Shown: positions 15,908 through 24,679 of the stretch, one piece after another
Position numbering within the stretch: position 1 is the first letter of the stretch
How the letters are laid out: each line of letters opens with the position of its first letter
Origin: Granulicella rosea
GTDB lineage: Bacteria; Acidobacteriota; Terriglobia; Terriglobales; Acidobacteriaceae
NCBI RefSeq assembly: GCF_900188085.1
Contig: NZ_FZOU01000001.1
Coordinates: 620,001-684,000, forward strand
Direction: 5' to 3'
DNA length: 64,000 nt
Program-made: the position numbers and the translations under genes
The notes under the pieces: model-generated
The model's database searches: none
The model's input: the letters and a program-made list of their open reading frames with translations, nothing else
What the model was told of the DNA's origin: nothing

Positions 15908-15933
15908 AAACCCCGGCAAACTCGCCGGGGTTT
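15908..15933 (-). terminator. yidC terminator
   Basis: Ten-bp arms AAACCCCGGC (15908-15917) and GCCGGGGTTT (15924-15933) are followed on the minus strand by TTCTTGG. It lies 20-50 bases beyond the yidC stop. Confidence 0.85.
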
Positions 15934-15955
15934 GTAATCAGACAGATACGTGAAA

Positions 15956-17833
15956 CTACCGCTTTCCGGGCTTGCCCTGAATCGTCTGCGGCCCGTTGCC
16001 GCCCTTGCGGCGAGCGCGCTTGGCGGCGATCTCGCGCATCTCGCGTCCGATGCTCGTCTGGTTCATGATCTGCTGGGTCGCGATCGAGATCAGGTTGCCG
16101 ACCGACCAGTAAAGCGCCAGGCCGGAGGAGTAGTTCCAGGTCATGTAGCCCGAAAACGCCGGCATCATGAACGCCATCATCTTCTGCTGCTGCGGGTCCA
16201 CGCCGGGAGACGGCGTATAGAACTGCACCAGGAACTGCGACAGGATCATGACGATCGGCAGAATGTGATACGGGTCCGCGGCCGAAAGATCCGGCAGCCA
16301 GTACCAGTGCGCCTGCCGCATCTCGACCACCTTCGGCAGCATGCCGAACATGGCGAAGAGCAGCGGCATCTGGATCAGCGTCGGCACGCAGCCGCCGAAC
16401 ATGTTCACGCCCTCGCGCTTCTGCAGCTCCATGATCTCGGCGTTCATGTCGTTGCGCTTCGGGTCGGTCATCTTCAGGTTCTTGTACTTGGCCTTGATGG
16501 CGTCCATCTGCGGTTGAATCCGCTGCATCTTCAGGCCGCTCTGCATGGTCTTGATGCGCAGCGGCAGAATGATGAGGTTGATCAGGATCGTCAGCCAGAC
16601 GATATCCCAGCCCCAGTTCTTCGACACATGCTCGTTGATCGCACGCAGCGCCAGGAACAGGTACTTGCCGATGATGCCGAAGAAACCGAAGTCGAGCAGC
16701 GGCTCGAGCGTCACCTTCGGGTCGGCCGCGTGGATGTTCTTCAGCACGTCGACGGCCTTCGGACCGGCGAAGATGCGCGTCTTCGTATGGCCGGAGGCAT
16801 CGCCCAGCGCCGCTCCGATCAGTGGCACCTTCACGTAATCCTTGACGGGATCGAGGGTTGTCGTGTTGCTATGCCCAAAGACCCGCGCAAACCAGCGGAT
16901 CAGAGCCGGACGGGTATCGACGGCATTGCGGGACGGCGGGGCGACCTTCGGGACCGAGAACTGCGTCTCCAGGGTCGCGACGGTCGAGGTCTCTGCATGA
17001 TCCGGCAGGAAGATCGAGGCGAAGTAGAGATCGCTGACGCCGGCCCAGTCGAACGGCCCGGTCAGCGTGTTGCCGCCGGAGATCTTCTTGGGCGCCACGT
17101 GCTCTTCCTTGCCATAGGTGCTGGTGTCGAGCTGCGAGCCCGCATAGGCCATCGCGTCGGCCTGGTCGCCGAAGCCGCCCGGCCAGGCGAGCAGCGAGCG
17201 GATGGGCGCGCCGTCCTTCGTGACCAGCGTATCGGCGTGCAGCACATAGCTCTCGTCGAACGAGAAGGTCTTCGTGACCTCATACCCGCCGGCCGCGTAT
17301 TTGAAGGTCAGGTTGGCGGGAGCGGTCAGGGCGCCGGTCGCCGAAGGCACGTAGAGCGCCTGCGCCAGGCTCGCGGTCAGGCCGGCGTCGTAGGTATAGA
17401 GCGAGAGCGGATAGCCCACGGTCTTCGCCGCCTCGGCGTGGATCAGGTTCAGCGGCTGCCCGTCGACGTCCTTGAAGCGCTTCAGAATCCACTCGGTGGC
17501 CTGCGCGCCGCGGTTCGAGAAGGTGATCTTGTAGAGCTCGTTCTCGACCGTGGTGGTCGACTCCGCCGTACCCTGCACGGCGGGAATGGTCACGGTCTGG
17601 CCGCCGAGCGATCCGATCTGTGATCCTAATTGGGCGGTCGCGGTGGGCAGCGGGGCGGGCGTCTGGGTCGGGCTGCTGGCGGCCTGCTTCGCGGGCGACT
17701 CGGTCTGGGGATTATGCTTCGCCTTGTAATACTGCAGGCCGAAGAAGATCACGACCATCACGGCCATCAGGATGAAGAGCGAGCCGTTATCCTGGCTGCC
17801 GCCCTTCTGATTGGGATTCGAAAACTCTGCCAC
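15956..17833 (-). CDS. yidC: Membrane protein insertase YidC
   Basis: The 625-residue protein inserts and folds inner-membrane proteins. It has an N-terminal membrane anchor (NGSLFILMAVMVVIFFGLQ, about residues 15-33) and a large periplasmic beta domain (about 90-360). A C-terminal conserved five-helix core follows, with the hydrophilic coiled loop (GLKMQRIQPQMDAIKAKYKN) before the last helices, and a basic tail ending GKPGKR. The GTG start with AGGA upstream gives VAEFSNPNQKGGSQ. The longer ATG reading adds an implausible N-terminus. It belongs to the rpmH-rnpA-yidD-yidC cluster. Confidence 0.95.
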   Translation of the reverse strand: MAEFSNPNQKGGSQDNGSLFILMAVMVVIFFGLQYYKAKHNPQTESPAKQAASSPTQTPAPLPTATAQLGSQIGSLGGQTVTIPAVQGTAESTTTVENELYKITFSNRGAQATEWILKRFKDVDGQPLNLIHAEAAKTVGYPLSLYTYDAGLTASLAQALYVPSATGALTAPANLTFKYAAGGYEVTKTFSFDESYVLHADTLVTKDGAPIRSLLAWPGGFGDQADAMAYAGSQLDTSTYGKEEHVAPKKISGGNTLTGPFDWAGVSDLYFASIFLPDHAETSTVATLETQFSVPKVAPPSRNAVDTRPALIRWFARVFGHSNTTTLDPVKDYVKVPLIGAALGDASGHTKTRIFAGPKAVDVLKNIHAADPKVTLEPLLDFGFFGIIGKYLFLALRAINEHVSKNWGWDIVWLTILINLIILPLRIKTMQSGLKMQRIQPQMDAIKAKYKNLKMTDPKRNDMNAEIMELQKREGVNMFGGCVPTLIQMPLLFAMFGMLPKVVEMRQAHWYWLPDLSAADPYHILPIVMILSQFLVQFYTPSPGVDPQQQKMMAFMMPAFSGYMTWNYSSGLALYWSVGNLISIATQQIMNQTSIGREMREIAAKRARRKGGNGPQTIQGKPGKR

Positions 17834-17934
17834 GTTAAGGATTCCTGTTCTGTCTTGCAAGTACCGCGCTGGTGGCGTTCCTACGCACACCTAAAGAAGA
17901 TGATAAATGGTGCGGGGATTTGCAGAGGTAAGAC

Positions 17935-18195
17935 TTACTCCGGCACCGGGTCCAGCCCGCCCTTGCTCATCGGATTGCACCGCGCGACCCGCGCCGCCGC
18001 CAGCGCGGTTCCCTTCACCACGCCGTGCCGCAGGATCGCCACATGCGCGTACTCCGAGCAGGTCGGCAGGTAGATGCAGTTCGAGACGCCCACCGCATGC
18101 AGGATCGGCGAGATCACCTGTTTATAGATACCGAAGGCCGCGCCCGCCACGACGGCGGTGATCGGATTCGGCCGGCGCTCGGGGGTGGTTGCCAT
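17935..18195 (-). CDS. yidD: Membrane protein insertion efficiency factor YidD
   Basis: The 86-residue peptide has the family hallmark: KQVISPILHAVGVSNCIYLP, then TCSEYA and the RVARCNPMSKGGLDPVP ending. The three cysteines typical of YidD are present. It lies between rnpA and yidC as in most bacteria and is thought to assist YidC at the membrane. Confidence 0.93.
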   Translation of the reverse strand: MATTPERRPNPITAVVAGAAFGIYKQVISPILHAVGVSNCIYLPTCSEYAHVAILRHGVVKGTALAAARVARCNPMSKGGLDPVPE

Positions 18196-18223
18196 GGTTG
18201 TCGACTCGCGGCCTTGGAAGAAA

Positions 18224-18253
18224 AGCAGATCCTCCGCTGCGCGAAGGATGACA
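18224..18253. repeat. Dispersed repeat, family A short variant
   Basis: AGCAGATCCTCCGCTGCGCG followed by AAGGATGACA is nearly identical to the copy at 37473-37500. It lies in the rnpA-yidD gap, inside the operon. Confidence 0.7.
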
Positions 18254-18258
18254 ATTCC

Positions 18259-18669
18259 TTAGGGGGTGGGATCGGACGGCATCGCCGCCCGCGCATCCTT
18301 ATCCAGCGCACTCTGCACCGTGCGGAAGACGCTTGCGATCTCCCGCTCCAACTTCACGAACTCCATCTCCAGCACCGTGCGGCGCGGGTGCAGGATCACG
18401 TCCACCGGGCCGCTCAGCAGCGCGGCGTTGTGCCGGATGCACTCGCGCATGCGCCGCTTGATGCGGTTGCGGTCGTGCGCCTTGCCCATCACCTTGCCGA
18501 CGGTCAGGCCGATGCGCGGTCCCGGCGTGTCCGAGCGCCGGTCCGGCGTGCGCAACGCGTAGAAGAAGCTCATCTGCTTCGAAAACTGCTTGCGGCTGGC
18601 CGTATACACACGCTGGTAGTCCGCATGTTTGCGCAGCCGCAGCACCGAGTTGGGAGAGCCGGTCGGCAT
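18259..18669 (-). CDS. rnpA: Ribonuclease P protein component
   Basis: The 136-residue basic protein binds the RNase P RNA and helps mature tRNA 5' ends. The signature GKAHDRNRIKRRMRE (RNR motif) and the N-terminal LRKHADYQRVY are diagnostic. The C-terminal tail is a little longer than usual. It is normally directly behind rpmH, but here a lipid kinase gene intervenes. Confidence 0.93.
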   Translation of the reverse strand: MPTGSPNSVLRLRKHADYQRVYTASRKQFSKQMSFFYALRTPDRRSDTPGPRIGLTVGKVMGKAHDRNRIKRRMRECIRHNAALLSGPVDVILHPRRTVLEMEFVKLEREIASVFRTVQSALDKDARAAMPSDPTP

Positions 18670-18684
18670 GTTGGTCCTTTCAGT

Positions 18685-19608
18685 TTAGCCCGGCATCAGC
18701 AAACGCAGCGCGCCCGGAACGATCCGCAGCGTCATCGGCAGCGTGCCCAGCGGCTCGCCGTCGGCTTGGGCGTAAACTGGCCGGGCGCCGAGTGGCGTGC
18801 AGAGCAGCTCCTCCATGTCGACCGTAGTCAGCCACGGGTTGGGCAAGCCGAGCTTCGTCAGCCCAAACCACGCCGGAAACGAAAGCTGGGCAGGAGCGCG
18901 CAGCAGATGCACGTGCAGGTGGGGGTGGTCCAGCCGCGCCGCGCGGGTGAGCCCGGAGAACAGTCCGCCCAGGTCGGGAATACGCGAGGCCATCACCGCT
19001 GCCGCCTCTGCATGCCGCCACTCGGCCGAACCGGCCAGACGGTACGAGACCCGGAATGCCGGCCAGCGCCTGGTGGTGAAGAGTCGCGCCGCGTGCAGGT
19101 AGTACGCCTGGCGCCCGAAGCGCGACTTCAGCCGCGAGTCGAGCGCATGCACGAGCGCTCCGTCCGGGCCGCAGCCGGCCATCACCGTGAAGCGCCGCGT
19201 CCCGGCAGAGGAGACGATCTCGCCCAGCGGAATCGCTTGCGGCTGATAGTTCATCAACTGGGTCAAGGCGCCCAGCGGATCGAGCGGCAGGCCCAGGTTG
19301 CGCGCCAGCGCATTTGCCGTTCCTAGCGGTACGACGCCCAGCGGACACGCGCTGCCGGCCATTCCCTGGACGACGCCGTGAACCGTCCCGTCGCCGCCGC
19401 AGGCGAAGACCGCGGCCGATCGCTCCGCCGCTTCCCTTGCCCACGCCTCGGCGGATCCCGGCTCGGATGTCGTGGCGAAGATCTCGGTCCGGTAGCCGCG
19501 CCGCGCGAGCAGTTCGCGGATGGCCGAAAGCTGTGCAGCCAGCAGCCTCGCACGACCGGCCGCCGGGTTGACGATCAGACTGGCGATACCGGCGCCGGCT
19601 TCAATCAC
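18685..19608 (-). CDS. Diacylglycerol/lipid kinase family protein (YegS/DgkB-like)
   Basis: The 307-residue protein has the DAGK catalytic fold. The opening strand is SLIVNPAAGRAR, the nucleotide loop GGDGT is at about residues 71-75, and PLGTANAL follows at 94-101. It would phosphorylate diacylglycerol or a related lipid. The GTG start was chosen because GGGAG lies 7 bases upstream. A 16-residue longer ATG reading would begin inside the rpmH terminator. Its position between rpmH and rnpA is unusual. Confidence 0.88.
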   Translation of the reverse strand: MIEAGAGIASLIVNPAAGRARLLAAQLSAIRELLARRGYRTEIFATTSEPGSAEAWAREAAERSAAVFACGGDGTVHGVVQGMAGSACPLGVVPLGTANALARNLGLPLDPLGALTQLMNYQPQAIPLGEIVSSAGTRRFTVMAGCGPDGALVHALDSRLKSRFGRQAYYLHAARLFTTRRWPAFRVSYRLAGSAEWRHAEAAAVMASRIPDLGGLFSGLTRAARLDHPHLHVHLLRAPAQLSFPAWFGLTKLGLPNPWLTTVDMEELLCTPLGARPVYAQADGEPLGTLPMTLRIVPGALRLLMPG

Positions 19609-19647
19609 AGAAGTACTCCCATGTAGTGACGCCCGGACACAACAAAA

Positions 19648-19673
19648 AGAGCCCACGCACGAGCATGGGCTCT
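19648..19673 (-). terminator. rpmH terminator
   Basis: Arms AGAGCCCA (19648-19655) and TGGGCTCT (19666-19673) are followed on the minus strand by TTTTTGTTG, a classic intrinsic terminator. It should partly insulate the lipid kinase, rnpA and downstream genes from rpmH transcription. Confidence 0.88.
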
Positions 19674-19711
19674 CGATGAAGCTGAAATGTCACCCGCATC
19701 ACGCGGTGGGA

Positions 19712-19867
19712 CTAGTCGCGGAAGCCGGCCGAGACGGCGATCTTGTGACGGCCCTTCGCGCGGCGGCGGTTCAGGACGGCTGCGCCGGCCTTGGTCTTCA
19801 TGCGGGAGAGGAATCCGTGGGTCTTCGCGCGGTGGCGGCGGTTGGGCTGAAAGGTACGCTTGGGCAT
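19712..19867 (-). CDS. rpmH: 50S ribosomal protein L34
   Basis: The 51-residue highly basic peptide [20 protein letters not shown]... is an unmistakable L34. AGGAG precedes the ATG. It is divergent from dnaA, the standard arrangement at bacterial origins. Longer upstream readings are artefacts. Confidence 0.97.
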   Translation of the reverse strand: MPKRTFQPNRRHRAKTHGFLSRMKTKAGAAVLNRRRAKGRHKIAVSAGFRD

Positions 19868-20497
19868 GACTACTCCTAAAAATCTTCCGAAGAATCTTGA
19901 ATTGGCGTCCTCAAAGACCTGACGCCGGAACTGGGTGGCCGCGGTGCTGTGCAGTACCGTTTCTGGACTCACCCGGAAAGACGCGCAGACGCGACCTACG
20001 GGGGCGCACACGGCGACTGAATGGGAACAGCCGCGACAGTTTCTGAGTATACCCGACCACGTGGAAATATGGAAGAAAATCCGTCGAGGTGTCGCATTGA
20101 TACCACAGATCGGGCCACATATGGAACGCAAAGAAAAGACGGGAATTGCATCTTCACCATGAACGGTGCAAAGCACTTTTTTCCCGATTCTCCTGAGAAA
20201 AAGCTAACTTTTCCTGCTAGTATCAAACCCGCTCAGTAAGAAGTTTCAAGCTGTTTATCCAACGCGAAAGCACCTCCTCACGCACCTCTGTTTCACTTTC
20301 GCTCTAACGCCTTTTCTGCCCCGGCGTCAACGGAGTTTTACCCGGAATCTTGACCAATCTTCGTCACGATCAACACCTGCCCATGGCGGCGGGTCCGGAT
20401 ATTTGTTTTCTGTTTTCCGTCCTCACTTTTCAGGACGGGTTGGAAGCGTCAGACCCACGGCTGCATCAAAAACAGAAAGAGAAGGAAACGTCACGAC
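19868..20497. other. rpmH-dnaA intergenic region, candidate origin of replication
   Basis: A 630-base gap between divergent rpmH and dnaA, noticeably less GC-rich than the flanks around 20040-20340. One good DnaA-box-like nonamer, TTATCCAAC, is at 20255-20263. No cluster of boxes or AT-rich 13-mers is obvious by eye. On the minus strand TATACT (plus 20046-20051) could be an rpmH -10. Flanking gene orientation supports the origin being here or nearby. Confidence 0.5.
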
Positions 20498-21922
20498 ATG
20501 TCATTTGTTCCTACGGCAACCGCTGTGTTGAATTACTGGGTGCGCATCCTTGGCGCGCTTGAAAAAAAGATCAACCGGCAGTCGTATGAGACCTGGCTGA
20601 AGCCCACCCGGTTCTCGCATATCTCAGGCTCCACGCTCTACGTCCGTATCCCCTCGGCCGAGTTTCAGCACATCGGCGACAAGTACGGCCAGCTCATCGA
20701 AGAGGCCATTGAAAACCTCGGCCTCGAGATCGAGACCGTCGTCTTCCAGACGCCCGCGCAGGATCCCGCCGCCAAGCAGGTGCGCGAGGACGGCGGATTC
20801 GCTCCCGTCCCCAGCCACAGCGCCAACGCGCCCCGCGGCGGCGCCAATCGCGCCAGCGCGCCCAGCCTGCCCGGCGCCGAGCAGAGCCGCTTCGACTGGA
20901 ACGCCGCCTCGCAGCTCAACCCGCGCTACCAGTTCGACACCTTCGTCATCGGCAGCGGCAACCAGTTCGCCATGGCCGCCGCGCAGGCCGTCGCCGAGCG
21001 CCCGTCCAAGGCCTACAACCCGCTCTTCGTCTACGGCGGCGTCGGCATGGGCAAGACCCACCTGATGCACGCCATCGGCCACGACGTGAAGCGCCGCCAG
21101 CCGCATGCGTCCATCTCCTACGTCTCGGGCGAGAAGTTCACCAACGAGATGATCAACTCGGTCCGGTACGACAAGATGACGAGCTTCCGGGACAAGTTCC
21201 GGAACGTCGATGTGCTGCTGATCGACGACATCCAGTTCCTCGCCGGCAAAGAGCGCACCCAGGAAGAGTTCTTCCATACTTTCAACACGTTGCACGAGAT
21301 GCAGAAGCAGATCGTCATCGCGTCGGACCGGCCCCCGAAGGAGCTGGCGGACTTCGAAGATCGCCTGCGCTCGCGCTTCGAGTGGGGTCTGATCGCCGAC
21401 ATTCAACCACCGGATCTCGAGACCAAGGTCGCGATCCTGCAGCGCAAGGCGGAGTCCGAGCAGACGCAGCTTCCAACGGACGTCGCTCTCTTCATCGCGT
21501 CGAATGTGCGGACGAATGTACGTGAGTTGGAGGGCGCGTTGATCCGGGTGATCGCGTGGTGCTCGCACCACGGCGTCGAGTGCTCGCTCGTCGTAGCCCA
21601 GCAGTGCCTGAAGCAGTTCATCGACACCCAGGTGCGCAAGATCACGATCGAGGCGATCCAGCGCGCGGTGGCGGAGCAGTTCGGCATGCGCGTGCCGGAG
21701 CTGAAGCAGAAGAACAACTCCCGCCAGATCGTCGTGCCGCGGCAGATTGCGATGTACCTGGCAAAGCAAATGACCGAAGCCAGCCTGCCCGAGATCGGAC
21801 GCCAGTTCGGCGGCAAGCACCACACCACGGTGATGCACTCGATCGCCAAGATCGACGACCAGCGCCGGGCCGACAAGGATCTGAACCGCACGATCAACAA
21901 GCTGATGGAGACTTTGAGCTAG
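20498..21922 (+). CDS. dnaA: Chromosomal replication initiator DnaA
   Basis: The 474-residue AAA+ initiator binds DnaA boxes and melts the origin. Domain I covers residues 1-85, a Ser/Ala/Gly-rich domain II linker about 90-135, and Walker A GVGMGKTH 181-188. Walker B LLIDDIQ lies at about 240-246. The domain IV signature GRQFGGKHHTTVMHS lies near the C-terminus. GAAGGAAA precedes the ATG. Transcription probably ends at the nested hairpin right after the stop. Confidence 0.97.
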   Translation: MSFVPTATAVLNYWVRILGALEKKINRQSYETWLKPTRFSHISGSTLYVRIPSAEFQHIGDKYGQLIEEAIENLGLEIETVVFQTPAQDPAAKQVREDGGFAPVPSHSANAPRGGANRASAPSLPGAEQSRFDWNAASQLNPRYQFDTFVIGSGNQFAMAAAQAVAERPSKAYNPLFVYGGVGMGKTHLMHAIGHDVKRRQPHASISYVSGEKFTNEMINSVRYDKMTSFRDKFRNVDVLLIDDIQFLAGKERTQEEFFHTFNTLHEMQKQIVIASDRPPKELADFEDRLRSRFEWGLIADIQPPDLETKVAILQRKAESEQTQLPTDVALFIASNVRTNVRELEGALIRVIAWCSHHGVECSLVVAQQCLKQFIDTQVRKITIEAIQRAVAEQFGMRVPELKQKNNSRQIVVPRQIAMYLAKQMTEASLPEIGRQFGGKHHTTVMHSIAKIDDQRRADKDLNRTINKLMETLS

Positions 21923-22016
21923 CACTTCGTGCCGTTCTCGGCTTCGCGTCGCCCTCCCGTCGGTCGGCACAGATATCTATGCCGACCAACGGGAGGACCA
22001 GGACGGCACAAAGTGC
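21922..22016. terminator. Nested hairpin after dnaA
   Basis: Outer arms GCACTTCGTGCCG (21922-21934) and CGGCACAAAGTGC (22004-22016), with a one-base difference, enclose inner arms CCTCCCGTCGGTCGGCA (21953-21969) and TGCCGACCAACGGGAGG (21980-21996). The structure begins at the dnaA stop codon and separates dnaA from the restriction-modification operon. Confidence 0.7.
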
Positions 22017-22065
22017 CTGTCCATCGGGACATGATTCCCACTGGCTGTCAGAGGTACACTAAGCC

Positions 22066-23295
22066 ATGCGGAAGTCGGCCGGAGGCTTGTTCCCAACTCA
22101 GCTTGGCGCCTGTCTGGCGACGCCCACGGCGTTGCCGGATGGACCATCCGCAGGCGATTTCTATGAGTTCTTCGCGGGTGGCGGCATGGCTCGCGCCGGC
22201 CTTGGTCCATCGTGGAAATGCTTATTTGCCAACGACATCGACGAAAAGAAAGCAGCTTCCTACAGCCGAAACTGGGGTGATGGCGAGCTCGTTCTGGCGG
22301 ATGTCGGCACGCTGAACAGCGAGGATCTTCCCGGTAGCGCGGATCTGGCGTGGGCTTCGTTTCCCTGCCAGGACCTCTCGCTGGCCGGCATGGGCGCGGG
22401 GTTGAAGGGGGCTCGATCCGGATCTTTCTGGCCCTTCTGGCGTCTCATGCAGCAGCTTCAGCAGACGCGGAAAAACCCGAACATCATCGTGCTGGAGAAT
22501 GTATGCGGAGCACTCACCTCGCACGACGGGGCAGACTTCCGTGCGCTGATCACCGCCCTGACCGAGACCGGTTACCGCTGTGGCGCGCTGGTGATCGACG
22601 CGGTCCATTTTGTGCCGCAGTCCCGGCCAAGATTGTTCATCGTGGCGGTTTCGGACGAGGTCAAACTTCCGAGCGGACTCACCGGGAAGGTTCCCGATGC
22701 GGCCTGGACCCCCGCAGCGCTGCTGAAGGCCTGCGACTCGCTCGAAGAGCAGCAGAGGAAGCGGTGGCTCTGGTGGAACCTGCCCAAGCCGGAACTCAGG
22801 CAGTCCCTCTTTTCGGAGCTGATCGAGGAAGAGCCAAGCCAGGTCGCATGGCACACCAGGGCGGAGACGAAGAAGCTGCTCGACATGATGAGCCCCCTGA
22901 ACCGCAAGAAGCTGCTGGAGGCGAAGCGCGCCGGGCGCCGCGTCGTCGGCGCGGTCTACAAGCGCACGCGGCTCGATGAGGCGGGCGTGCGCCAGGTGCG
23001 TGCGGAGATCCGCTTCGACGATATCGCTGGCTGCCTGCGGACTCCGGTGGGCGGCTCGAGCCGTCAACTGATCGTGGTGGTGGAAGGGGAAAAGGTGCGC
23101 TCGCGGCTGCTCTCGCCGAGGGAGGCCGCCCGATTGATGGGACTTCCCGAGAAGTATGTGTTGCCGCAGAAGTACAACGAGGCCTACCACCTCGCGGGCG
23201 ACGGCCTCGTGGTTCCCGTCGTCAGGCACATCGCGAGACACATTCTGGAGCCGCTCGTACGGGCGATCCGAGCAGGGCGGCAAGAGGCTGCATGA
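22066..23295 (+). CDS. C5 cytosine-specific DNA methyltransferase
   Basis: The 409-residue enzyme has the C5-methyltransferase motifs in order: AdoMet motif I FYEFFAGGG (about 32-40), motif IV ASFPCQDLSLAG with catalytic Cys101, motif VI VLENVCG (142-148), and QSRPRLFIVA (motif VIII). C-terminal motifs IX-X end near PVVRHIARHIL. It should protect the host from the co-encoded nuclease. Its stop overlaps the next start as ATGA, and a vsr gene follows. Together these define a type II restriction-modification operon between dnaA and dnaN. Confidence 0.92.
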   Translation: MRKSAGGLFPTQLGACLATPTALPDGPSAGDFYEFFAGGGMARAGLGPSWKCLFANDIDEKKAASYSRNWGDGELVLADVGTLNSEDLPGSADLAWASFPCQDLSLAGMGAGLKGARSGSFWPFWRLMQQLQQTRKNPNIIVLENVCGALTSHDGADFRALITALTETGYRCGALVIDAVHFVPQSRPRLFIVAVSDEVKLPSGLTGKVPDAAWTPAALLKACDSLEEQQRKRWLWWNLPKPELRQSLFSELIEEEPSQVAWHTRAETKKLLDMMSPLNRKKLLEAKRAGRRVVGAVYKRTRLDEAGVRQVRAEIRFDDIAGCLRTPVGGSSRQLIVVVEGEKVRSRLLSPREAARLMGLPEKYVLPQKYNEAYHLAGDGLVVPVVRHIARHILEPLVRAIRAGRQEAA

Positions 23296-24236
23296 GCGAC
23301 CGTCCGGAGCTGCTGGCCGCACTGTCATCCTTTCGGAAAGAGAAGAATTTTCTGGGTCAGGGACCGCTCTGCGTCGCGTTGGTCGTCACGCAACACGCGC
23401 GAAGATCGGGTCTTCCCCTCAACGCCGATCAACTGATCACCGAGGGCGGCGCCGGCGGTCAGGTGGTGGGACTCGGTAGAGGGGCCGTGCAAAACATCCT
23501 CGGCCGGCATGGCCTCACTCGCATTCTTGCGAAAGAAGGCGGTCGCACGAGCCGGGGCAGTCTCAACAACATGCGGGCCTATGTCGCCCTCTTGAACCAG
23601 TTGCAGGAGCGCGGTCTCGCGGATATCGAAGCCATCGAGGCATTCTGGATCGCGCGGGCGCACGACTTCTTCGCAGGCAAGCCCTTCAGAATCAAGCTGG
23701 ACTCCTCGCGCAGTGTACGCCACATCGTCCGCGACGTCATCGCCCAGGCAGAAGAGAGGCAGCGCTCGGCTGGGGGCATGTACTCCGCCGGTGCGGTCAT
23801 GCAGCATCTGATCGGCGCAAAGCTCGACTGCGCCATGGGCAAGGGTGAGTTCACACACAACAGCTTCTCCACTTCAGACTCGCAGACGGGGCGCTCGGGC
23901 GATTTTCTCATCGGGGACGTGGCGATCCACGTCACCACATCGCCGGGAGAGGCTGTCATCGAGCGTTGCCGCGAAAATCTGAACGATGGTCTTCGAGCCA
24001 TGCTCATCACGCTGCAACGTGGTTTGGCCGTCGCCGAAGGACTGGCCGGGAACGCCGGACTCGCGGATCGTATCGATCTCTTTGAAATCGAGCAGTTCAT
24101 CGCGCTCAACCTGTATGAGATGGGGCGATTTTCCGCCGCTGGCCGCCAGACGGCGGTCCTCGCCCTGGTCGAGCGATACAACCAGATCGTCAATGAGGTC
24201 GAGACCGACCCCAGCCTAAGGATCGAGTTCCGTTGA
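23292..24236 (+). CDS. DUF4928-type protein, presumed restriction endonuclease
   Basis: The 314-residue protein lies between the methyltransferase and vsr with 4-base overlaps on both sides, the usual place of the restriction enzyme. From memory it matches the DUF4928 family seen beside C5 methyltransferases. The segment GRSGDFLIGDVAIHVTTSPG (about residues 196-215) has the spacing of a PD-(D/E)xK core, but the ExK position reads HVT, so the catalytic residues are uncertain. The N-terminal half (QHARRSGLPL, GRGAVQNILGRHG) may be a DNA-recognition domain. Confidence 0.7.
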   Translation: MSDRPELLAALSSFRKEKNFLGQGPLCVALVVTQHARRSGLPLNADQLITEGGAGGQVVGLGRGAVQNILGRHGLTRILAKEGGRTSRGSLNNMRAYVALLNQLQERGLADIEAIEAFWIARAHDFFAGKPFRIKLDSSRSVRHIVRDVIAQAEERQRSAGGMYSAGAVMQHLIGAKLDCAMGKGEFTHNSFSTSDSQTGRSGDFLIGDVAIHVTTSPGEAVIERCRENLNDGLRAMLITLQRGLAVAEGLAGNAGLADRIDLFEIEQFIALNLYEMGRFSAAGRQTAVLALVERYNQIVNEVETDPSLRIEFR

Positions 24237-24631
24237 CCGAGTCCGCCGAGCAGCGCAGCCGCACCATGCGTGCGGTCAAGAGCTCGAACACCGCGCCGGA
24301 GATGGCTGTGCGCCGTCTGCTCCATGCCATGGGCCGGTACCGCCTCCATCGCGCCGACCTGCCGGGCAAGCCGGACATCGTCCTCCCCGCGCGCGGAAAG
24401 GTCGTCTTCGTCCACGGCTGCTTCTGGCATGGACACACCTGCGCTCGCGGCGCGCGCAAGCCACGGACGAACGTGGAGTACTGGGAGCGGAAGATCGGAC
24501 GCAACCGCAGCCGCGACCGACGCGTCCGGGCGGAGCTGAGGAAGCTGGGCTGGGGCGTCTTGTCGATCTGGGAGTGCCAGATCAAGGAGCCAACCCGGCT
24601 GGCGAAGCGGTTGCAGGCCTTTCTGGGTTGA
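24233..24631 (+). CDS. vsr: Very short patch repair endonuclease
   Basis: The 132-residue Vsr nicks 5' of T in T:G mismatches produced by deamination of 5-methylcytosine. The core GKPDIVLP (Asp48), VFVHGCFWHGH (His61, Trp65, His66) and zinc ligands Cys63, His68, Cys70 and Cys115 (WECQ) are all present. It begins with TTG overlapping the previous stop (TTGA), indicating translational coupling. Its presence supports the methyltransferase acting on a cytosine in a context prone to deamination damage. Confidence 0.93.
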   Translation: MTESAEQRSRTMRAVKSSNTAPEMAVRRLLHAMGRYRLHRADLPGKPDIVLPARGKVVFVHGCFWHGHTCARGARKPRTNVEYWERKIGRNRSRDRRVRAELRKLGWGVLSIWECQIKEPTRLAKRLQAFLG

Positions 24632-24679
24632 GTGCGACCCGCGAGTGGGAGTCCGTCGCCAACTCGAACAAAACGCGGG

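Noticed and set aside
15950..17623. A 557-codon plus-strand ORF opposite yidC
   Set aside because: It is an antisense shadow: Arg/His/Leu-rich low-complexity translation, while the minus strand encodes a clear YidC. Similar long shadows lie opposite folC, thrS, dnaA, coaBC and the flotillin gene.
19868..20497. A canonical oriC with clustered DnaA boxes
   Set aside because: Only one good box-like nonamer was found by eye. The region is annotated as a candidate on synteny, not on motif clustering.
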